The notes under the pieces were generated by a model. The model worked only from the letters and a program-made list of their open reading frames with translations. It was not told the DNA's origin and did not search any database. From Symbiodinium natans (Eukaryota > Sar > Dinophyceae > Suessiales > Symbiodiniaceae): DNA of 57,500 nt. Location of the stretch: positions 95,001-152,500 of the forward strand of contig CAJNDS010002455.1 of assembly GCA_905221605.1 (NCBI GenBank), read 5' to 3'. Positions 31,205-41,247 of the stretch are shown piece by piece (position 1 is the first letter of the stretch; the number at the start of each line of letters is the position of its first letter). The translations under genes and the position numbers were made by a program.

Positions 31205-31830
31205 AAACCCTAAACCCTAAACCCTAGGGGCTCTCGCCAGTCCATTAGGGTTTAGGGCTTAGGGTACCTTAAACAGAGTCCAGTGACTTTTGGACAGGTT
31301 CGGCGAGGTTTTGTCGTTCCTGTCCAAGGGGTCGCGATTGCTTTTGGGTTTGCCCCCGAAGCCCTCACGCCTCCCCTCTCGCCCCGCTCGCTTCCTCTCT
31401 CCTTCCTCCTTGTCCTTCCGTTCAGTATCCTTTTAATACTCCATCTGATCTTCCCTATTCGCAATGATGTTGATGTAGACTTCCAAAAAGGAATGATGCA
31501 CATCACCCTTCAACACAGATAGGATTCGCATGTTTTCGTTTCTCTATCATTTCCGATTCTATCACATCGATGAAGTGTATGTGCCCTTAGCTTTTGGACA
31601 GTTCCGCAGCTTGGCGTTGGGCTGTCGTATGATCCCAGGGGTTGCGAAGAAATCCCTATCACAGGGCTGATTGCTGAGCTTGTCAAAGTTGACGCTACAC
31701 CTTAACGTGAAAAGATGAGCCTTCATGGAATCTGCATAACGCTGGCGTGCCGAACCCCCAGGTCACACAGGAATGCCGCAGCATATTTCTCTAGCGCCTT
31801 GAGTCCGATCGCCATACACCTGCGTTCTTG
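31205..31830. other. Element-poor upstream region of the ZIP gene
   Basis: After a short array (31203-31225) there is about 600 bases with no hairpin element or array. A pyrimidine-rich stretch at 31360-31450 is open on both strands, but neither frame resembles a known protein. It may hold 5' sequence or an intergenic promoter region. Confidence 0.4.
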
Positions 31831-31849
31831 TGACCTGTCTTCGTTTCAG
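31831..31849 (+). promoter_or_regulatory. Probable spliced-leader (trans-splice) acceptor of the ZIP gene
   Basis: TGACCTGTCTTCGTTTCAG is a strong polypyrimidine-AG site ending 6 bases before the chosen ATG. Dinoflagellate nuclear mRNAs commonly receive a 22-nt leader at such sites. A cis-intron acceptor cannot be ruled out. Confidence 0.5.
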
Positions 31850-31855
31850 CACATC

Positions 31856-32918
31856 ATGGTCATGGACACAGCAGACCTTCGCTGGATTGCAACAGGCATG
31901 ATCCTGATCGTGTCTTTTGCTGGCGTCGGCTGCCCGTTTCTCGCGATGCGCACCAACGAGAAGTTGCTTCACTCAACTTTCTTTCAGCTGATGCGAGTGC
32001 TCTGTACAGGCCTTGTCGTATCAGTTGCCCTGCTTCATGTTCTTGCTGACGGCCAGGACTACTTGCGCAACGTTTCCGAGTATCCGGTTGCAGATGCTGC
32101 AGCACTTGTGGGGATTTTCTTGATGGTTGCAATCAAGGAGATGGGTACCATGGCGCTTCATTACCTGAAGCCGCCCAACAAAAATGGGGTGGAAGAATGT
32201 CTGCTCAACAAGGAAGCTGATCACGGCTTTGGCCATACCCACGGCCTGCCAAGCATTGAGCTCCACGACTTGGATCTTGCAGGACAGCCGCTGCGGCGTT
32301 TCGTTGTCTACATGATGGAGGTCTCATGATAGGGTTCTGAAGGGAGGGGGTTCATGGGGGTAAGTACCTAGGAAACTTTAGGGAAGCTCAGGGAGCCTTT
32401 GAGAGTAGTAGTAGGGAGTATTTGGGTTGCATACCCCCCCCTCGAACCCCCTCCCTGAAAAAACCCTGGAGGTCTCAATCATGGTGCACTCTGTACTTGT
32501 TGGCCTCGCACTGGGCGTCTTGAAAAAGCGCGTTGCCATTCTCTGCTTGACCGCTGCGCTGCTGTTTCATCAGTTTTTCGAGGGCCTTGCGCTCGGCGCT
32601 GTTGCTGTGAAAAACGGCTTCAGCTTTAGATGCTCGTGGCACTTGTTCTTGACATTCACGTTGGCGTGTCCAATCGGAGCTGTCTTGGGAATCTTCTTTG
32701 CCGACCAGTATGATCCGGAGGACTACCGAACTGCTTGGACCTTGGGCGTGCTGAATGCACTTGCAGCTGGCACGTTGCTTCACATAGGTCTTGTAGAGCT
32801 GCTTCCGGAAGATTTCCGGGAGTGCAGTGGTTGCCGGAACACGCCTCCTCGTTGGGCAAACCTCTTGGCCCTGTTCGTGGGCGGCACCATTATGGCGGTC
32901 TTAGCTGTGTGGGCTTGA
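31856..32918 (+). CDS. ZIP family (SLC39-like) divalent metal transporter, two exons
   Basis: Exons are 31856-32320 and 32472-32918, giving 303 residues, normal for plant/fungal-type ZIPs (about 300-380). Eight hydrophobic segments are visible. Segment 1 starts near residue 10; segment 2 holds VALLHVLADG; a histidine-bearing loop HGFGHTHG lies at about 123-130; segment 4 has HSVLVGLALG with H161; segment 5 has HQFFEGLALG with H188 and E192, the classic metal-site motif; segment 7 has AAGTLLHIGLVELLPEDF; segment 8 ends the protein at TGA. Members move Zn2+, Fe2+ or Mn2+ into the cytosol across plasma or organelle membranes; the substrate cannot be read here. I chose ATG 31856 because TCGTTTCAG ends 6 bases upstream. 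The frame is also open further upstream to 31715, but that part resembles no ZIP N-terminus. The single intron is an N-family hairpin element; its removal joins MME to VSIMVHS in frame. Confidence 0.93.
32321..32471 (+). mobile_element. N-family introner forming the ZIP gene intron
   Basis: This 151-nt insertion is flanked by the 11-bp direct repeat TGGAGGTCTCA (32316-32326 and 32467-32477). The repeat contains AG|GT, so the upstream copy gives the donor (GGAG^GTCTCA) and the downstream copy the acceptor (TGGAG^GTCTCA). Removal restores one copy of the repeat and the ZIP frame exactly. The interior (GGGGGTTCATGGGGGTAAGT onward, then runs of C and GAACCCCCTCCC) matches repeats at about 23030-23120 and 47560-47665. 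The element has inverted G-rich/C-rich ends. Unspliced, a TGA follows after three codons. Confidence 0.88.
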
Positions 32919-33123
32919 GCGGTATAGTTATGCTCTTGCGAGTACTTAGTGCTGTAGTAGACAGTGAGAAGTACACGTGACTTTCAGTTTTGGGCTTTCT
33001 TCTTGGCCAGTGGGAGTGGGATGGTAATTCGAGGTGTGCAAGCAAGTGTCACCGGCAGTTTGCAGGGTCATTGTTACCGATCAACTGCCGCGCTTTGAAA
33101 GCATCGTGTGGCGGATTCTTCAA

Positions 33124-33307
33124 AGGGTGGTTTACGAAAAGAAGGGACCCCAATATAGACCCCCAACTAGTAGGATCCCCTTTATAGTAAGGACCCCAAT
33201 AGGGTACCCCTAAACCCTAAACCCTAAACCCTAAACCCTAAACCCTAAACCCTAAACCCTAAACCCTAAACCCAATAGGGTACCCCTAGTTTCGGAAACC
33301 CCCAAAT
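33124..33307. mobile_element. B-family MITE with an internal CCCTAAA array
   Basis: Outer ends GGGTGGTTTACGAAAAGAAG and AGTTTCGGAAACCCCCA are inverted repeats. A CCCTAAA array (33212-33270) is flanked by the 17-bp direct repeat CCCAATAGGGTACCCCT. Confidence 0.88.
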
Positions 33308-33316
33308 TTAGCAGTG

Positions 33317-33471
33317 ACAGAGCTTCACTGCCAAGAGGGGTGGGTGCTCGATGTGGTGTTTCTCAATGCATGCGAACACAGCAGTGTGAAAATGTTGGCC
33401 TCAGCTGTTCCTGCACAAGCGTGTAGTATAGGGGCCTCAACAAGAAGAGGGTTTTGGGCTTCTTTCTAGTA
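33317..33471 (+). CDS. Candidate exon downstream of the ZIP gene
   Basis: TELHCQEGWVLDVVFLNACE, HSSVKMLASAVPAQACSIGA, STRRGFWASF and TAG. It follows the B element at 33124-33307 and might be part of a separate gene. Confidence 0.38.
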
Positions 33472-33790
33472 GAAATATACATAAGGACCCTTAAGGGAAT
33501 ACGATAAGTAATTATTCCGACCCCTCGAGAACTGGAATTTTGCGTTAAGGCTTCTCACGGGTGCGGTGCGGTGGGATCTAGCGTCTAGGGTTGTTTGGCA
33601 CTTTGGTTTTGAGGATTTAGGGTTTAGGGTCTACGGTTTGGGGTTTAGGGTTTAGGCTGTGGGGTTTAGGAGCTAGGGTGGGGTTTGTGGTTTGGGGTTG
33701 GGGGTTTGGGGGTTTGGGGTTGGGGGTTTAGGGTTTGGGGTTTGGGGTTTAGGGTTTATAAGCCGTTCAACCTTCAACCCTCCACCGCAG

Positions 33791-33850
33791 GGCCTTGAGG
33801 AGGTGTGCGCGGTGCTGCCCGAGGACTCCTACCAGGACCCACCTAGTGCC
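33791..33850 (+). CDS. Candidate short exon
   Basis: CTCCACCGCAG is followed by GLEEVCAVLPEDSYQDPPSA. A TTTAGGG array begins at once. Confidence 0.45.
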
Positions 33851-33853
33851 AGT

Positions 33854-33945
33854 TTAGGGTTTAGGGTTTAGGGTTTAGGGTTTAGGGTTTAGGGTTTAGG
33901 GTTTAGGGTTTAGGGTTTAGGGTTTAGGGTTTAGGGTTTAGGGTT
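33854..33945. repeat. TTTAGGG array
   Basis: About 13 clean units directly after a candidate exon. Confidence 0.96.
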
Positions 33946-34119
33946 GATGTTGAGATGTTCCCCTTATGCTAACAGTCCTTGGTATGGATTATAAGAGGCA
34001 GGTACTACAATTCCCATTTCCTTTCGCTTGTCGTTCAAAAAGTTGAGAGGCCCAAAGGCCTCTCAAAATTCAAAAAGGTTTTTAAAGGGTTCTAAAGTCA
34101 AATGACACTCAAAGTCTCC

Positions 34120-34598
34120 GGATCACCACCCTGCAGCCCGACCACTAAGGCAACTTTCTGCGCGTTGTGCAGTACCGGCATGGAGCACGAGAATCAAGTA
34201 AGTGTTTTGTTCATCCATGGTCCATGGTCTTAGGGCTGAGGGCTTAGGGTTTAGGGTTTAGGGCTTCGGGTTTAGGGCTTAGGGTTTAGGGTTTAGGGCT
34301 GCTTGTTTCGCATTTTGCCAACCCCCACCCTTTCCACCCCCTCCGATCGATTTCAGCCTGCAGGGTTGCGGATCTCCAAGCACCGACAAAAGTCGATGAA
34401 GCTATGCGGCTGTATCCCTCGTTTTGGCCACGCTCTGCGAGATTTTTATGTCCTGACACGCAGGGGTCGCGATTTCCACTTAGTCATAAACACAATGGAG
34501 CTGCTGCGCAACGCAAAAACCCATCAGAATCGTTTTGGGCACCATGTGTCATTGACAAGTGGTGGTGCTTGAGGCCGGCAGGGCAGCGCGCTTTCTCA
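34120..34598 (+). CDS. Possible cytochrome P450 fragment (K-helix region), two exons
   Basis: Exons would be about 34120-34197 and 34364-34598. The donor AA^GTAAGT and acceptor CCTGCAG^G agree in phase 2. The second exon reads VADLQAPTKVDEAMRLYPSF followed by WPRSARF. E-A-M-R followed by LYP and, nine residues later, R resembles the ExxR K-helix of P450s. No heme-cysteine motif (FxxGxRxC) can be shown downstream, and an alternative frame is also open over the same exon. Treat as a tentative partial or broken gene. Confidence 0.35.
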
Positions 34599-34770
34599 GA
34601 GACCCTAAACCCTAAACCCTGAGTACAAGCGAGGCGCAGGTGTTCTCGCCGAACGTTTCGTTGTTTTTGGAGTCGCCCTCTGTCTGCAGACAAAGGCAAG
34701 CACGGCAGCGCACTGAGTCATTTGAGTGGAGCACCGCAGACAGAGTGCGCAAACCTCCAAGTGAAAGAAC

Positions 34771-34884
34771 AAAGCCAGTTCCAACAAAGTTGGACCCACA
34801 TGGTAGAACCTCTCATTCCTTGGGACGACTTCCTTGAGGCAAATCTCCGGAAACAGAAAGCCAGCTCCAGCAAACTTGGACCCC
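34771..34884 (+). repeat. Imperfect direct repeat, about 27 bp, 85 bp apart
   Basis: AAGCCAGTTCCAACAAAGTT and AAGCCAGCTCCAGCAAACTT, each followed by GGACCC. The first lies in a candidate exon that ends at TGA 34837. Confidence 0.85.
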
Positions 34885-35982
34885 CAAACCCCAAACCCTA
34901 AACCCTAAACTCTAAACCGTAAGAGCTCTTTGGCAGGATCCCCTTCGGTGGACTTTCCTGCCTTCCAATGGCGCGCCTCGGTGGCTGTCCAGGATCCTAC
35001 CCCTGGGGCTTAGAGGGTTTAGGGTTTAGAGTTTAGGGTTTAGGTTTTAGGGTTTGGGGTTTAGTAACATAGGGTTTTGAGGGTTAGGGGGGGGGGGTAT
35101 CATAATCCCTTTCAAGGACTGCTAGTATAAGGGGGCACATCCCAAGTTCGGGTTTAGGCCTGGAATTTCAGGAAGTTTCCGGTTTTAGGATTGAAGATGC
35201 AATGGGCATGGAGTACTGTGGGCAGAAGGTTTCTGCAGCCAGGGCCGGGATGGCAAGCTTACTTGGATATTCATGAGAACTTGGGAACTATAGCTCTACA
35301 ACTGGCCAGAACAATTTTGGGGGCATGCAGAGCAGAACCCCATCCACAACTACCTCAACCTTCGTCAAAGTTTGGAGGATTCAGTCTTTCGGCGTGTGCT
35401 TCTTTCGGCCCGAAAACAGAATAAGGAAAGACAAACCATCACAAATGGTAGGATTCTCTGATGGACGAATGGATGTTTGGAGGGTTTTGCGGCAAGGGCC
35501 ATGGGGTTCAGGCGGTTCAGGCACCAGAGCCTCGAGTTTTTTGGGGGGTCACGTTCTGCGATGTTCCCCCTTATGCTGACAGCTCCTTAGTAAGGATGAT
35601 AGTACCATGATAATCCCGATTAAGGACTGTTAGTAGAAAGGGCATCCCAAGGTTCAGGTTTGGGAGGTTCTCTGAGGTGGCTTTTTGCTTAAGGCCGCTT
35701 GCAAGGTGCACCGTGCCAACACCCTCCAGCCGCAGACGCAAGAGAACGACCTTTGCTGCATGAAGGCCCCCTGAAACGTAGCTCCAGGGCCTCAGGGTGA
35801 TCTGGACGGGGGTTCCCACAATTCGGAGGTCTAGGGTTCAGGGTTTTCGGGTGGTCCTTAAGGGGTACCCCTATTTTCTACCGTTTGCTTAAGAACCCCC
35901 TGAAAAGCAAAACACATTCTTCCTTACAGGGGCCAGTACGGATGTGTATTATTATTTTCTTTATGTTTTTCTTTCTTTTTTT

Positions 35983-36064
35983 TTGGGGGGGAGGGGGGGG
36001 GGGGAGGGGGAGGGGGGGGGGGGGGGGGGGGGGGAGGGGGGGGGGGAGGGGGGGGGGGGGGAGG
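35983..36064 (+). repeat. G-rich tract
   Basis: About 80 bases of G with isolated A, preceded by T9. Other poly-G runs: 7049-7077, 11489-11507, 17867-17883, 28302-28322, 40393-40412, 41850-41881, 54209-54226. Confidence 0.95.
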
Positions 36065-36100
36065 GCGGGGACGGAGGGCAAACCCTAAACCCTAAACCCG

Positions 36101-36174
36101 CAGTCTTGGAAGATGCGCATCTCGGCCGATGTTTAGGGCTGCATCCCCGAGCCTTTCGAGCCCTCAAGCCCTGA
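36101..36174 (+). CDS. Candidate terminal exon
   Basis: AVLEDAHLGRCLGLHPRAFR then ALKP and TGA, after a CCCTAAA motif. Confidence 0.33.
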
Positions 36175-36299
36175 ACCCTAAAGACCCAAAAGTGGCAAAG
36201 GGTTAAACCCCAAACCCTAAGCCCTAAACCCTAAACCCTAAACCCTAAACCCTAATCCCCAACGAAACCCTAAGCCCTAAGCCCTAAACCCTAGCGTTT

Positions 36300-36970
36300 C
36301 CAGATGCGCCAAAACGACAACGAAACCATCATGCCTAGAGGCCACCACAAAAGCAGCGAAGCCTCCAGAATCCCCTGCAGTAAAAAGATACAACACTGAA
36401 GAGCCCTTAGCATCCCAGGGGTTTGGGGTTTAGGGTTTAGGGTTTAGGGTTTAAGGTTTAGGGTTTAGGGTTGAGGCACATCTCAGCACCGGAGAACCCT
36501 GAAGATGCCCCCAAAGCCTCGCAAGAAACCCCCACATATCTCAAATCCAGACCCTCCCAAGCACAAGGCCCAAACGTAGGCCCTAACAGTAGACCCTGAA
36601 CCAAATAGGCCAAACACTCACTAGACCAAATATGCCTTAAACCAAATAGACCCTGAAGCCTGAAACCCACTTTTCCGAAGTCATTCTCAGCATGCTGCAG
36701 GTCCTAGCAACCCATCGGCCGACCCATGAGCCCTGGCGGGAGGCTGGGTCCTGAACCCTTCGGCTTGGGGTGTAGGGTTTAGAGTTTAGTAGGGCATAGG
36801 GCACAGGGCATAGGGCATAGGGTATAGGGTACGTATGGGGTATACATGTCAAGTGCTTCCTTCGCTGATGCTTTTTTCGCTGCAATTTCCCAGAGAGCAT
36901 CCTAAGCCCCAGCCCCATCTTGAGCCTTGCGGAAGCAACTCCCGAAGGCTTCCTAACAAGGCGTCCTATT
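36300..36970 (+). CDS. Cluster of four candidate exons
   Basis: 36300-36404: MRQNDNETIMPRGHHKSSEA then SRIPCSKKIQH and TGA. 36488-36598: PENPEDAPKASQETPTYLKS then RPSQAQGPN. 36677-36749: EVILSMLQVLATHRPTHEPW then REAGS and TGA. 36891-36970: EHPKPQPHLEPCGSNSRRLP then NKASYYR. Each follows an AG; joining is not established. Confidence 0.32.
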
Positions 36971-37204
36971 ATAGGGTTTAGGGTTTATCTACGGGTGGTT
37001 ACATGGGTCTTGAATGTGGTCCCTTACCCTCTTTAGAGGGGTTCTGAAGTATGAGCCCTAGGTTTTAAAAGGGTATACAAAGGGATGTATAAGGGGTCCC
37101 CTGAGTCGCAGGCTGATCCGACTGATGATTCCCCCTTTGGGTCTCTATTCCCAGCGTGTTCCTTACAGTTTAGGGACTTTCCTTGTACATACAGGTAGAG
37201 TAGG

Positions 37205-37316
37205 GTCTCCAAAATGGTCTACAAGTCAGATGGTTATGGATTCCGCTCCTGGAGCAGGATACGGCGAATTACCCGTATGGCTGGCATCTTTGCGGAAGGA
37301 CAGACGTGCCAGAATA
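37205..37316 (+). CDS. Candidate exon
   Basis: GLQNGLQVRWLWIPLLEQDT then ANYPYGWHLCGRTDVPE and TAA. Two other plus frames are open here, so the frame is uncertain. Confidence 0.3.
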
Positions 37317-37649
37317 AAGTCATTTCGGGCTTGGGGGATTTCAGGTTTACGGCTTAGGTTCAGCCGAGGATAGAGCTTGGGGAAACCTTGCTGTGGCTGG
37401 CGGGCCTTTTTTAGTGGGAATGAAAGGACCCCTAAGCCCCAAACCTAAAAGCTGGCGACGTTTTGGGCGGATGAAGCACGAGAAGCCGACTCTGGCCCGC
37501 GGACACACACACACACACACACTTGCAGACTTAGGTTGAGTGCTCTTCGCAAGCTCAGATCTAGCCACAGAAGGACGCAACGCAGATAGCCCAAAGTGTT
37601 CTCGAGGTCTCTGAGCGAATTGCCCTCTCACCCCCCCCAAGTCTACATG

Positions 37650-37752
37650 CCCTTAACTAGGTCCTTGGGGAATTTCATCTTCTCCCTTCTTGGGTTTAGG
37701 AGGATCATATTCCGGAATATTTTTCAGAGTGTTTTAAGGGCCATCCTTAACT
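37650..37752. mobile_element. J-family element
   Basis: CCTTGGGGAATTTCATCTTC to TTTTAAGGGCCATCC. Copies at 15838-15928 and 43508-43596; partial 10790-10865 and 50888-50945. Terminal inverted repeats are weak. Confidence 0.7.
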
Positions 37753-37905
37753 CTAAGTCCCAGGCCCTGAACCCTGGCATCTAGGGGACAAAAGGGCTCC
37801 AACCCTATGCACACTTAGGGACTGGGTAGGTAACCTTCTAACCTTGTTGGTGATATAGAATCCTACTATGTATAACAGGTTAACCTTTTTTCGGCTAGGG
37901 CATTC

Positions 37906-38059
37906 AGCCCCTCAGCACATCAGAAAGCAAATTCTAGTCACCAAAACAACTCAGCACCAGCAAATGATTGCCCAATTTAGGGGCCGGTGGGTTCTTGGCT
38001 TCCTTTTGCTCGGCTGCTTTCGCTCTGGGGCGTTTTGCAAGATAGGGGTTTGCCACTGA
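37906..38059 (+). CDS. Candidate terminal exon with a membrane segment
   Basis: Directly after an I element: HIRKQILVTKTTQHQQMIAQ, FRGRWVLGFLLLGCFRSGAF then CKIGVCH and TGA. Confidence 0.38.
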
Positions 38060-38319
38060 CATAGAGATGAAATGCGGGCTTTCCTTTCCTCTTGCAAAAA
38101 AAGGAGGTAGAATAACACATTATCACATAGAGGACATAGATATGCTGGTTGTCCTAACAAAGTGTAAACCCTCAAGAACTAAAGCCTCAAACCCTCAACC
38201 CCCCAAAGCCTAACCTCCAAACTTCCGAACCTAAACCCTCCCGGAAAACCGGAGACGAGCGCTAACCCTAAAGCCTAAACCCTAAACCCTAAACCCTAAA
38301 CCCTAAACCCTAAACCCTG

Positions 38320-38407
38320 ATGAAGGAAGCGCCTCTGGGAGATCCGCGTGCAGATCCGTCTGAAGCAGGCAGGATTTTCAAATGCAAAAGGGCTGAGGGG
38401 TCTTAGG
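38320..38407 (+). CDS. Candidate exon between opposite arrays
   Basis: MKEAPLGDPRADPSEAGRIF then KCKRAEGS and TAG, CCCTAAA upstream, TTTAGGG downstream. Confidence 0.35.
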
Positions 38408-38562
38408 GTTTAGGGTTTAGGGCTTCGGGTTAAGGGGTCTGAGGGTTTCGGGTCCAGGTTCAGGGTTTGGGGTTCGATTCGCCGGTGGGAGCTGGGCTTG
38501 CAACAGGGTTTAGGGTTTGGGGTTTAGGGTTTGGGGTTTAGGGTGTAAGATTTAGGGAAGTA

Positions 38563-38712
38563 GATCGAATGCACAGCGGTTCAGCCGCTCAAGATGGCAT
38601 GCAGCAATTCAGTTGAGTCAGCTTTGCACGTGCGCTGCAGCGAAATACATTCCACGTGTTTGGGCGCTGGGTATTTTTGCTGCTTTGGAGGCTTACGGCT
38701 TTTTTTGCTGAA
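38563..38712 (+). CDS. Candidate terminal exon
   Basis: SNAQRFSRSRWHAAIQLSQL, CTCAAAKYIPRVWALGIFAA, LEAYGFFC and TGA. The AT-rich stretch after it (to 39000) shows nothing convincing. Confidence 0.36.
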
Positions 38713-39110
38713 CAAAACCAGTCGGGTTGAGTTCATAGCAAAAAAGTGTTTGTGACTCATGGTTTACAGCGTGTTTCGTTGAACATGTTTTCGAAACGAT
38801 GAACAACTTGAACTTCCACAATCCAAAAGAATCACTCAGCTTCCCAAACTCAAAACACCCCACTATACGGGCCTTAATAATTAGAACAGGGGTTTTGCAG
38901 GTTATGAAAGTATAATGATAAAATTGACAATAAGGAATATTATTAGTAATTCCTCCGACCCCTATAGTAACGGCGACCCAAACTTCCTCAAAACCCGGCA
39001 CCCGGCACCCTAAACAACCTGTCCCCTTCCAGCTCGAACCCTGAGGGGCTTAAGAGTCTGAGGGCTCAGGATTTTAAAAAACCTAAACCCTAAACCCTAA
39101 ACTCCTGCAG

Positions 39111-39163
39111 GTGCCTACCAGCAAGCTCTTCTTCGGCATCGAGATCCCGAACTGTGAGGCCAT
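39111..39163 (+). CDS. Candidate short exon between opposite arrays
   Basis: A CCCTAAA array, then CTCCTGCAG, then VPTSKLFFGIEIPNCEAM, then a TTTAGGG array. It is almost entirely G/C at third positions. Confidence 0.48.
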
Positions 39164-39840
39164 GTCCAGGGTTTAGGGCTTTAGGGCTTAGGGTTTAGGG
39201 CTACTGTTACAGCGTTCGGGTTTAGGGTTGAAGATTTAGGGTTTAAAGTTTAGGGTTGTTAGGGCTCTAGGGTCTAGGGTTTAGGGTTTAAAGTTTAGGG
39301 TCTAGGGTTTCGGGTCTAGAGTTCAGGGTTTAGGGGTTCAGGGCTTGATGGGCTGAGAAATGATGGCTTTAGGGCTTGGGGCTTTAGGGGCTCAAGGTTT
39401 AGGGTTTAGGGTTTAGGGTTTGGAGTTGAGGGGTTTCGGGCTTCGGGGGTGTGACTTGGGTTTCGGTCCGGGATTTCCTGGCTCAGAACCTTAGGTTTAG
39501 GGCTTCAGGGTTTTGGGTGTAGGGCTTCAGGGTTTTGGGGTTGAGAGACCACGTCGGGTTTTGAGGTTTTGGGCTTTCAGGGCTTTAGGGTTTGGGGCTC
39601 TAGGGCTTTGGATGTGGGGATTTTGGGCATTGGATATAGGCTTTAGAGCATTTGGGTTCAGGGCTTTCGGGCTTTGGGGTTTTCGGGCTTGGGGCCCTAA
39701 ACCCTAAACCCTAAACCCTTAGGGCTTCGGCTTGAACGTCTTTGGGTCTTTAGGGGTTTAGCTTCAGGGCGTCTGGGCATTCCTGGCTTTAGGGCTTTAA
39801 GATTGGGGGTTGTTGGGGGTCTCGGGTTTTGGGGCTTCGG

Positions 39841-39975
39841 ATCCAGCCTGCGCGCGTGCGAAAGAGGTCGCACAGGAGCAGAAGGATGCATGGAAGTTCT
39901 GGACCCTGGTCGTAGGCTTGAGGTGGCTTCAGATGACGAGGATTTGTGAAGGAGCATCCAGAGAAGCGAAGTAAC
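39841..39975 (+). CDS. Candidate terminal exon
   Basis: DPACARAKEVAQEQKDAWKF, WTLVVGLRWLQMTRICEGAS, REAK and TAA. A helical, lysine-containing composition supports this frame; overlapping minus-strand frames exist. Confidence 0.45.
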
Positions 39976-40209
39976 AATCGAAGCCACCCGCAAAAGGGCA
40001 GTTGCAAGTATAGCCCTTGCTTTTACATTAGAGGACCCCTGATCCTAGATTGGGGCTGCGGAAGCTTGGCAGAAACTTGCAGGTTCTTGCACTGGAAACC
40101 CTTCACCCGAAGCTGAAAACCCAAACCCAAAACCCTAAACCCTTAATCAACCCCTAACCCCTAAACCCTAAACCCTAAACCCTACACCCTGCTCGCCCTC
40201 AGCTCACAG

Positions 40210-40286
40210 CATGGACAGGCTGCTTCTGGCACTGCGAGGCACATGAAGGCTGTCCTCATCAAAGCGGTTCAAGGCGGCTGGGAATT
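40210..40286 (+). CDS. Candidate exon
   Basis: HGQAASGTARHMKAVLIKAV then QGGWELS lies between CCCTAAA arrays. Confidence 0.38.
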
Positions 40287-40620
40287 GAGTGTCCTAAACC
40301 CGAAACCCGAAACCCCAAACCCCAAACCCCAAACCCTAAACCCTAAACCCTAAACCCTAAACCCTAAACCGCTGCTGTCGATTTCAATATTGGGGGGGGG
40401 GGGGGGGGGGGGTACCTAAGATTAAGTACCCATTCTTGGCTTCTTGAAGTTTCAGGAAACATGAGCCGAAAGGTGTCATGAAACTCCATCATGCCTCACA
40501 CGCCCATGAGTTGTGCTCATCGACGCCGGATTAGCTCCCCATGAAGCAGGACCCCAAAAAATGAACCAAGACCCTAGACCCTAAACCCGAAACCCTAAAC
40601 CCTAAACTCCGTTTTGGAAG

Positions 40621-40726
40621 CTGGTCGAGTTTGGGTCAATGGACAACCGAAGCTTCGCACACGTCAATGCTCAGGGGTCATCGGAGACTTCTACTACTCC
40701 GACGGAGAAGATCCAGCACAGGCCGG
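40621..40726 (+). CDS. Candidate exon between opposite arrays
   Basis: LVEFGSMDNRSFAHVNAQGS then SETSTTPTEKIQHRPG after TTTTGGAAG. CCCTAAA upstream, TTTAGGG downstream. Confidence 0.42.
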
Positions 40727-41247
40727 GTTTTGGGGTTGTGGGTTTAGGGTTTAGGGTTTAGGCCTCTCTACAATCCACAGCCGCAGCGATCAGGGCACGC
40801 TCCCGTGGAACATCCCGCAAGTAGCAGCAACTCTTTCCAGCAGAACATAGAGGACTTAGGCCGCTCCGACTCTCTTCCACTCTCTCCGACGCTCTCCATG
40901 ACTCTGTCCTCGGGATAGCTTAAAGGGTTTAGGTTTCAGGGCTGAGAGATCATCTTTCCCAATTTAAGGTTTGGGATGAAGGGGTTAGGGCTGAGGGTTC
41001 AGGGTACCCTGTTTCTTCTCCCCAGTTCCATCCATGTCTATTGGGGCACGAGGGTTCGTCCGCCTTGGTGGCTGCACAAGTAGGGTTTAGGGTTCCGGGT
41101 TTAGGGTTCAGGGTTTAGGGTAAGTGCAATTCTAAGTGGAAATATCCTTACTTGGGGAGCGGCGGGGGGGAGGGGGGAGGAAACTTATACAACCCTTCTT
41201 TCAATTAGTCATGAACCTGTGTGTTTATAATTCGCACTGTCTTATAG

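Noticed and set aside
34930-35010. RIPFGGLSCLPMARLGG as a P450 heme motif
   Set aside because: The spacing and the P-R before Cys are missing, and another frame ending in TAG fits equally well.
38693-39001. 102-codon open frame on the minus strand
   Set aside because: AT-rich, no recognisable motif, no splice or start context; a plus-strand exon candidate ends within it. Left unassigned.
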